Of a stretch of DNA of 8,325 nucleotides, positions 1 to 4,561 are shown one piece after another (position 1 is the first letter of the stretch; each line of letters opens with the position of its first letter). This stretch comes from an uncultured Lachnospiraceae bacterium (GTDB taxonomy: Bacteria; Bacillota; Clostridia; Lachnospirales; Lachnospiraceae), in assembly GCA_949076555.1 (NCBI GenBank), contig CARUOB010000009.1, positions 59,597 through 67,921 of the forward strand, given 5' to 3'. Under the pieces are notes generated by a model. The model was not told the DNA's origin, ran no database searches, and worked only from the letters and a program-made list of their open reading frames with translations. A program made the position numbers and the translations under genes.

Positions 1-59
1 GAACAAAATGTCCGTACAGCGATAACCTTCATGCAATCAAAAGTAGATTATTTCTTCAT
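1..59 (-). other. Unresolved gene start running off the left edge
   Basis: A leftward promoter (90-118) and a good ribosome site (GAGAGGTGA on the - strand, about 64-72) lead to an ATG at 57-59. That frame reads only Met-Lys-Lys before a TAA. In the same frame a second ATG at 30-32 opens MKVIAVRTFC and continues off the window, but it has no ribosome site at normal spacing. Another frame starting at TTG 34-36 also stays open and reads LHEGYRCTDILF. Too little is visible to assign a product. The promoter and ribosome site argue that something is translated here: a gene with a broken start, or a tiny leader peptide ahead of the real gene. Confidence 0.3.
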
Positions 60-89
60 CCTTTCACCTCTCTCTTTTAAGATAGGAGT

Positions 90-118
90 ATTCTATCACT
101 GTGCCGGACTTTTGTCAA
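90..118 (-). promoter_or_regulatory. Leftward sigma-A type promoter
   Basis: On the - strand there is a perfect TTGACA -35 box (113-118), a 17-base spacer and a TAGAAT -10 box (90-95). Transcription would begin near 83, about 24 bases before the ATG at 57-59. A 5-bp inverted repeat, GATAG/CTATC (81-85 and 93-97), overlaps the -10 box. Confidence 0.7.
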
Positions 119-133
119 ACATAATATTTCTGT

Positions 134-161
134 CTGCCAGTCTGTGCCGCCAATCTGGCAG
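134..161. promoter_or_regulatory. Inverted repeat between divergent promoters, candidate operator
   Basis: CTGCCAG (134-140) and CTGGCAG (155-161) form a perfect 7-bp inverted repeat with a 14-base spacer. It lies between the -35 boxes of the leftward and rightward promoters, where one regulator could act on both. No T-run follows it on either strand, so a terminator is unlikely. Operator function is inferred from position and symmetry only. Confidence 0.35.
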
Positions 162-194
162 GATGGAAATAGTGACAGGAAAAGGATTTCCCGC

Positions 195-223
195 TTGCGC
201 ATTGGCGGGTGGAATATTATAAT
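195..223 (+). promoter_or_regulatory. Promoter of the cupin gene
   Basis: TTGCGC (195-200), a 17-base spacer and a perfect TATAAT (218-223) form a sigma-A type promoter, with the start of transcription expected near 230. The -35 box lies inside a short inverted repeat, CCCGC/GCGGG (190-194 and 205-209). The leader of about 39 bases contains a 6-bp hairpin, CGAAAT/ATTTCG (237-254), just before the ribosome site. Confidence 0.65.
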
Positions 224-268
224 GTATTTACAATAACGAAATCGTGATATTTCGGAACGGAGGCACTT

Positions 269-598
269 ATGATTTTAAATTTTGACACAATCGAGGAACA
301 GGTGATCCCCAATTTTAAGGGCGGGGAGAAAGCGTTTCGGACGCATATCTACACGGACGAAGCATGCAAAATTATGCGTGCGTCCTTAGAGCCGGGCGCA
401 AGTATCGGCCTACATACCCATGAGACGGACAGTGAAGTTGTTTTTATGTTGAAGGGAACAGGCGTGGTTCTAAGCGATGGTGAGAAGGAAATTCTGCCCG
501 CGGGGAGCTGCCATTACTGCCCGAAGGGACACAGCCACAGTCTGCGCAACGAGAGCGAAGAGGTAATCGAGTTCTACGCGGTGGTGCCGAGAGCGTGA
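269..598 (+). CDS. Small single-domain cupin protein
   Basis: This 109-residue cytoplasmic protein is one conserved beta-barrel of the cupin superfamily (cupin_2 type). Motif 1 runs from Gly47 to Gly63 with the metal ligands His49, His51 and Glu56. Motif 2 runs from Gly79 to Asn94 with Pro85, Gly87 and the fourth ligand His90. All four expected ligands are present, so a bound metal ion is likely. Stand-alone cupins of this size include sugar isomerases, dioxygenases and small-molecule sensors, and the sequence does not separate these. The ATG is preceded by GGAGG at 259-263 with a 5-base gap. The gene has its own promoter and is divergent from an unresolved leftward gene. The next gene starts 150 bases later, so the two may or may not share a transcript. 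The family call is secure; substrate and role are unknown. Confidence 0.9.
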   Translation: MILNFDTIEEQVIPNFKGGEKAFRTHIYTDEACKIMRASLEPGASIGLHTHETDSEVVFMLKGTGVVLSDGEKEILPAGSCHYCPKGHSHSLRNESEEVIEFYAVVPRA

Positions 599-627
599 AA
601 GACGCGGAAGGTATTTCTAAAGGCGTT

Positions 628-656
628 TTGACTGAGAGATGTTGTGGGCGTATTGG
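628..656 (+). promoter_or_regulatory. Possible weak promoter for the aminopeptidase gene
   Basis: In the 150-base gap after the cupin gene, TTGACT (628-633, five of six bases match) is followed after 17 bases by TATTGG (651-656, three of six match). The -10 box is poor. Read-through from the cupin promoter is an equally good source of transcript, because no terminator with a T-run is visible in the gap. Confidence 0.25.
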
Positions 657-748
657 AGAAATCGTTGATCCGCCGGGTAGAATAAGCGGGCGGAGACTGA
701 TATAAAGCGAAAAACATGCGCTGTGCAGAGCGCGGAAATGAGGTGGGT

Positions 749-2539
749 ATGAATACGATGGAAAAACTGCAGGCGCTTCGGGGGGAGATGCGGAAAAAGA
801 ATCTTTCGGCATACATTGTTCCCACGGAGGATTTTCATTGTTCCGAGTATGTGGGGGATTATTTTAAGGCGAGGGAGTATATGTCCGGGTTTACGGGGTC
901 TGCGGGCACGCTGCTGGTGATGCAGGAGGGGGCTTTTTTGTGGACGGACGGCAGATATTTCTTACAGGCACAGGACCAGCTTGCGGGCAGCGGCATTGAA
1001 CTGATGAAGAGCGGACAGCCGGAGGTTCCCACGCTTCCGGAGTTTTTGGGAGAACATCTCGGAAAGGGAGCGGTAGTCGGGTTTGACGGGCGAACCGTGA
1101 CAGGCGCATTTGTGGAGGAACTCAAGGAGAAGACGGCGGCGAAGCAGGTCACTTTTTACGGGAAACGGGATCTGGTTGACCGGATTTGGGAGGACAGGCC
1201 GCCCATGTCAGCGGAACCGGTGTGGGAGTTGGAGATATCTTATGCGGGACTTTCCAGAGAGGAGAAACTTGCGAGGGTGCGGCAGGAGATGGAGAAAGAG
1301 GGTGCGGACGCCCTGCTTGTGACGGCACTTGACGAGACGGCATGGCTCTTAAATCTGCGGGGCGGCGATGTGAAGCATACTCCCGTTTTTCTTGCCTATA
1401 TGCTGATCACGAAGAGACGCGCCCTGCTATGTGCGCAGAAGAGCGCTTTCTCTGAAAATATCTGCAATGAGCTTACGAAGGCGGGAGTGACCCTCCTGCC
1501 CTACGAGAGCATAGAGGATATGGCGGCCTCCCTGCCCACGGGACAGAGAATCCTTGTGGATGAAAAGCGGGTCAGCTACAGGCTGTTAAAGGCTGTCGCC
1601 AAGGGCGTGGAAAAGATAAATAAACCCAGTCCCATCGCCCTGCTCAAGGCGGTGAAGTCAGAACGGGAGATCACCCATATAAGATCGGTCCATGTGAAGG
1701 ACGGGGTGGCGGTAACCCGGTTTATTCACTGGCTGAAATCCCATGTGGGAGAGGAGGAGATCACGGAGATCAGCGCGGCATCCAAGCTGGAGGAGTTCCG
1801 GGCACAGATGGACGGGTATCTTGGCGCCAGCTTTGACCCGATTATGGCCTATGGGCCGCACGGAGCAATCGTACACTATGAGGCGACCCCGGAGACGGAC
1901 GCGGCAATGCAGAAAAAGAGCTTCTGCCTTGCGGATACGGGCGGGCATTACAGCGAGGGGACCACGGACATTACACGCACGATTGCGCTGGGAGAATTGA
2001 CGGCGAAGGAGAAGCGGGCCTACACGCTTGTATTGAAAGGACATCTGCGGCTTGGCGCGGCGAAATTTTTGGAGGGCGTCTGCGGACAGAATTTGGATGT
2101 GCTGGCAAGACAGCCGCTCTGGGAGGAAGGTCTTGATTATAACCACGGCACGGGCCACGGCGTAGGGTATCTTCTGAGTGTGCATGAAGGCCCCCAGAAC
2201 TTCCGCTGGCGTATGAATGACGGTGTGCACTGTGTGTCTTTAGAGGAGGGGATGGTGCTCTCCAATGAGCCTGGGCTGTATCTGGCAGGGCAGTTTGGCA
2301 TCCGGCATGAGAATCTGGTACTTGTCAGAAAGGGAGAAAAGACCGATTACGGGCAGTTCATGTATCTGGAGCCGCTCACCATGGTGCCGTTCGATAAGGA
2401 CGCGATTGAGGTAAGTCTGATGTCGCCGCGGGAAATCGCCTTGCTGAACGATTACCATACAAAGGTGTATGAGGCGCTTTCGCCCTATTTTACAGGAGAG
2501 GAGATTGCGTGGCTGGGAGAGGCTACCGCAGCGATATAG
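749..2539 (+). CDS. Xaa-Pro aminopeptidase, family M24 (three-domain type)
   Basis: This enzyme removes an N-terminal residue from peptides whose second residue is proline, using two metal ions, probably in the cytoplasm for peptide breakdown. At 596 residues it has the three-domain layout of the APP1-like group: two creatinase-like N-terminal domains (about 1-145 and 150-310), the pita-bread catalytic domain (about 310-530) and an M24 C-terminal extension (about 535-596). The five metal ligands are all visible: Asp396 in ADTGG, Asp407 in TTDIT, His470 in GTGHG, Glu507 in NEPG and Glu521 in RHEN. His377 and His479 match the accessory catalytic histidines. An in-frame ATG at 716 has no ribosome site. 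The ATG at 749 follows GAGGTG (740-745) and gives the usual family N-terminus, MNTMEKLQALRGEM, so it was chosen. There is no signal peptide. It stands alone and converges on the DUF3021 gene. Confidence 0.95.
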   Translation: MNTMEKLQALRGEMRKKNLSAYIVPTEDFHCSEYVGDYFKAREYMSGFTGSAGTLLVMQEGAFLWTDGRYFLQAQDQLAGSGIELMKSGQPEVPTLPEFLGEHLGKGAVVGFDGRTVTGAFVEELKEKTAAKQVTFYGKRDLVDRIWEDRPPMSAEPVWELEISYAGLSREEKLARVRQEMEKEGADALLVTALDETAWLLNLRGGDVKHTPVFLAYMLITKRRALLCAQKSAFSENICNELTKAGVTLLPYESIEDMAASLPTGQRILVDEKRVSYRLLKAVAKGVEKINKPSPIALLKAVKSEREITHIRSVHVKDGVAVTRFIHWLKSHVGEEEITEISAASKLEEFRAQMDGYLGASFDPIMAYGPHGAIVHYEATPETDAAMQKKSFCLADTGGHYSEGTTDITRTIALGELTAKEKRAYTLVLKGHLRLGAAKFLEGVCGQNLDVLARQPLWEEGLDYNHGTGHGVGYLLSVHEGPQNFRWRMNDGVHCVSLEEGMVLSNEPGLYLAGQFGIRHENLVLVRKGEKTDYGQFMYLEPLTMVPFDKDAIEVSLMSPREIALLNDYHTKVYEALSPYFTGEEIAWLGEATAAI

Positions 2540-2548
2540 CAAAAATAG

Positions 2549-2578
2549 CAGGGAAACGCCGGTTAAAGCGTTTCCCTG
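2549..2578 (-). terminator. Hairpin terminator shared by convergent genes, overlapping a stop codon
   Basis: A perfect 11-bp stem (2549-2559 with 2568-2578) encloses an 8-base loop. On the - strand it is followed by TATTTTT, so it suits the leftward operon best; on the + strand only TTCTGCTG follows. The TAA stop of the DUF3021 gene (2563-2565) lies in the loop, so the right arm is also coding sequence. The + strand aminopeptidase stops 9 bases before the hairpin. Confidence 0.8.
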
Positions 2579-3030
2579 TTCTGCTGATGCAGATTTGCGT
2601 TTAATTTCTTAATGTTGTGTCTGATGAAGGCATACTGTATCAGCCATATGATGGCATAATTACATGCGAACATGCCGAGATAGTTTACAAAGCCCGTCAG
2701 ACTGTGTTCCATCCAGCAAGTGATATAGGCGATCGGCAACATCACGACGGAGATCAGCAGAAAGTAGATGCCGGTCTGTTTTGCGACTCCCCAGGTCTCC
2801 ACGTCCCATATGACGGAAGCGCCGGCGCACCCCGCGCCCAGCAGACCGCACAGGAGCGCCTGTACGATAACGGCGCCTATTTCACTTCCCACCAGTTCCA
2901 CCAGTTTCGGCATGCAGGGAGTGTAGTAACCGTCCGCCCAGATCAGGGAAGTGATGATCGTGAAGGTGTAGCCGATGGAAAGGCCCATGGGAAAACCGTA
3001 TAGCCCGCGTACAATAATTTTCTTTAACAT
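2563..3030 (-). CDS. DUF3021 family membrane protein
   Basis: This 155-residue integral membrane protein has four predicted helices at about residues 10-32, 52-76, 84-106 and 112-136, and a basic, polar tail ending KKLNANLHQQ. Length, helix pattern and the KLN tail fit the DUF3021 family. Members are commonly encoded directly after a LytTR DNA-binding protein, as here. The family has no settled biochemical function; by analogy with LytTR regulatory systems, where a membrane protein restrains its regulator, I infer that it modulates its partner. The ribosome site GAGG (3039-3042) overlaps the upstream TGA stop (3041-3043) and lies 8 bases from the ATG, so translation is probably coupled. The last codons fold into the terminator hairpin. 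The family call is good; the regulatory role is inference. Confidence 0.85.
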   Translation of the reverse strand: MLKKIIVRGLYGFPMGLSIGYTFTIITSLIWADGYYTPCMPKLVELVGSEIGAVIVQALLCGLLGAGCAGASVIWDVETWGVAKQTGIYFLLISVVMLPIAYITCWMEHSLTGFVNYLGMFACNYAIIWLIQYAFIRHNIKKLNANLHQQNRETL

Positions 3031-3040
3031 GTCTTTTACC

Positions 3041-3481
3041 TCACATTCCTAATATTTTTTTGATTTTTGATACATAGCGTCTGGAAACATAAGTTGTGGT
3101 ACCGTTTGTCAGCGTCACATAGATCGTGCCGCTGAAATTCAGATCAAAGTTTTTCACTTTTTTCAGGTGAATGATCTCTGAGTTGGAGATTCGGACAAAC
3201 CGGGAGGGATTTAACCTTTCCTCCGCCTCGTAAAGTCTGAGCCGCAAGAGATATTCCCCCTTGTCCGTCACCGCGAAAATCTTGCCGCCTGCGGCATAAA
3301 TCCGGAATAAATCGTCCGGCTCTAAGACTTCCATCTTACCGTCTTTGCTGCCGGTGAGAATGGGCGGTGTATTCTCGGATAGCCTCTGCATAAGGGTATT
3401 CACTTCCTCTGTTATGGAAGCGGTGTGTATGATGATTTTTGGTTCAGTACAGGAGCTATCTATTTTTATTTCAACCTGCAT
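3041..3481 (-). CDS. LytTR-domain DNA-binding regulator (no receiver domain)
   Basis: This 146-residue protein carries a LytTR DNA-binding domain over about residues 50-145, with the conserved stretch FVRISNSEIIHLKKV (95-109) and the C-terminal YVSRRYVSKIKKILG (131-145). The first 45 residues are a short alpha/beta region starting MQVEIKID, and there is no phosphoacceptor receiver domain. It therefore belongs to the small LytTR regulators paired with a membrane protein, and not to the two-component response regulators. Such proteins bind short repeats near promoters and often control their own operon. A GTG at 3491-3493 also opens this frame, but it is part of the ribosome site GGGAGGTG; the ATG at 3479-3481 fits the family N-terminus. 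It is first in a two-gene operon with DUF3021. No ABC transporter or other obvious target is adjacent in the window. Confidence 0.9.
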   Translation of the reverse strand: MQVEIKIDSSCTEPKIIIHTASITEEVNTLMQRLSENTPPILTGSKDGKMEVLEPDDLFRIYAAGGKIFAVTDKGEYLLRLRLYEAEERLNPSRFVRISNSEIIHLKKVKNFDLNFSGTIYVTLTNGTTTYVSRRYVSKIKKILGM

Positions 3482-3490
3482 TTCTGTTTT

Positions 3491-3498
3491 CACCTCCC
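3491..3498 (-). promoter_or_regulatory. Ribosome site that decides the LytTR start
   Basis: GGGAGGTG on the - strand is a near-perfect match to the 16S rRNA tail. Its final GTG is an in-frame potential start codon, but nothing suitable lies upstream to serve it. The ATG at 3479-3481, 9 bases downstream, is therefore the start. Confidence 0.75.
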
Positions 3499-3554
3499 GG
3501 TCGTGTTGAAAGGGTTTTCAGATTTCATTTCCTTTTGTCTTTGGCTGTGATATC

Positions 3555-3583
3555 ATTATAGGCAAAAGAAATCTGTGCTACAA
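3555..3583 (-). promoter_or_regulatory. Promoter of the LytTR-DUF3021 operon
   Basis: A perfect TATAAT -10 box (3555-3560 on the - strand) is preceded after 17 bases by TTGTAG (3578-3583). The -35 match is weak (TTG only), which fits a promoter that needs help or is regulated. Transcription would begin near 3548, giving a leader of about 67 bases. Confidence 0.65.
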
Positions 3584-3590
3584 CAGATTT
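3569..3590. promoter_or_regulatory. Inverted repeat over the -35 box, candidate operator
   Basis: AAATCTGT (3569-3576) and ACAGATTT (3583-3590) form a perfect 8-bp inverted repeat with a 6-base spacer. The spacer holds all but the last base of the -35 hexamer of the LytTR operon promoter. A protein bound here would cover RNA polymerase's contact. Classical LytTR sites are direct repeats, so the binding protein may be LytTR itself or another regulator. Confidence 0.5.
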
Positions 3591-3749
3591 TCGATAGCTG
3601 GTCGTATAGAGCATACAGGTGGCTGTTTCTCAGGCATATGGCAGAGCAAAATTACGCAGAGCGATTGGTGAGAGGATATTTGGCAATGGAGTATTACGTC
3701 CGGAATTGCATTTTGCGGGAAGAGCAGACATTTCAAAAGGAGGAAAATC

Positions 3750-4394
3750 ATGCAGGACGAAAAAGCAGTTCGCGAAGAAATATGTGAGATTGGGAGAAGG
3801 ATGTACGGGCGGCGTATGGTGGCGGCAAACGACGGCAATATATCGGTGCGGCTTTCGGAGAATGAGCTGATCTGCACGCCCACAGGCGTCTCCAAAGGCT
3901 TTATGAAGCCGGAGCAGCTCTGTAAAATAGATTTTTTGGGAAATGTGCTGGAAATGGCGGAAGGGTTCGGACCGTCCTCCGAGGTGAAAATGCATATACG
4001 GGTATATCAGAAACGCCCGGATATCGCTGCTGTGGTACACGCGCACCCCATTTTTGCAACCAGCTTTGCGGTGATGGGCAGGGCGCTTGACAGCCCCATC
4101 ATGCCGGAAGTGATCGTCAATTTTGGGAAGGTCCCCCTTGCGCCCTACGGTACGCCTTCCACGGCGGAGATTCCGGATGCCATTGAGCCGTATCTTGCGG
4201 ACTATCAGGCGATCCTTTTAGAGAGCCACGGCGCGCTCACATGGGCGAAGGACCTGCAGGCGGCTTATATGAAGATGGAGTCGGTGGAGTTTTACGCGGA
4301 ACTTCTGTATCGGACGACGCAGCTTGGCGGGCCGAGGGTGCTGGATGAAGATAAGCTGGAGCGGCTGTATCAGGTGATAGGCGGGCCGAAGTAA
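3750..4394 (+). CDS. Class II aldolase, L-fuculose-phosphate aldolase type
   Basis: The product is a 214-residue zinc-dependent class II aldolase of the AraD/FucA fold, almost exactly the length of bacterial FucA (about 215). The zinc ligands His97 and His99 (VHAHP) and His160 (ESHGAL) are present, as is the catalytic acid Glu78 in SSEVKMH. The phosphate-binding residues Asn30 (NDGNIS), Thr45-Gly46 (TPTG) and Ser76-Ser77 also match. It would cleave a 1-phosphorylated ketose such as L-fuculose-1-phosphate into dihydroxyacetone phosphate and an aldehyde in the cytoplasm. Related pentulose aldolases share this fold, and no fucose isomerase or kinase lies nearby, so the substrate is uncertain. 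The ribosome site AAAGGAGG (3736-3743) is 6 bases from the ATG. No clear promoter was found in the 260 bases upstream. A strong terminator follows, so it appears to be a single-gene unit. Confidence 0.88.
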   Translation: MQDEKAVREEICEIGRRMYGRRMVAANDGNISVRLSENELICTPTGVSKGFMKPEQLCKIDFLGNVLEMAEGFGPSSEVKMHIRVYQKRPDIAAVVHAHPIFATSFAVMGRALDSPIMPEVIVNFGKVPLAPYGTPSTAEIPDAIEPYLADYQAILLESHGALTWAKDLQAAYMKMESVEFYAELLYRTTQLGGPRVLDEDKLERLYQVIGGPK

Positions 4395-4435
4395 AATTTC
4401 CCGATCACAAAAATGAGCATAATAGAATTGAAATA

Positions 4436-4474
4436 AAAAAGTAGGGGGAGCCAGATCGTCTCCCTCTACTTTTT
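4436..4474. terminator. Bidirectional rho-independent terminator
   Basis: A 15-bp stem (4436-4450 with 4460-4474, one G-T pair) surrounds a 9-base loop. A-runs on the left and T-runs on the right give a U-tract in both directions. It ends the aldolase transcript and probably also the surface-protein transcript coming from the right, whose stop codon is about 88 bases away. The rest of the gap (4475-4561) shows nothing else convincing. Confidence 0.9.
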
Positions 4475-4561
4475 ATACGATAGGAAATTGCAACAATGGA
4501 AACCAATTCACAAAGTTTGCCGTAGGCATGCGCTTAATGTTCGCTGCCGAGCCGTGATTTT

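Noticed and set aside
31..222. 63-codon + strand frame in the left intergenic region
   Set aside because: It runs through both promoters and the inverted repeat, has no ribosome site and shows no recognisable protein features.
669..694. 6-bp inverted repeat TCCGCC/GGCGGA after the cupin gene, considered as a terminator
   Set aside because: The stem is short with a 14-base loop and no T-run follows, so termination is unlikely.
1658..2230. 190-codon - strand frame opposite the aminopeptidase
   Set aside because: It lies fully inside a well-supported M24 gene with intact catalytic residues and has no family resemblance; it is a shadow of codon bias.
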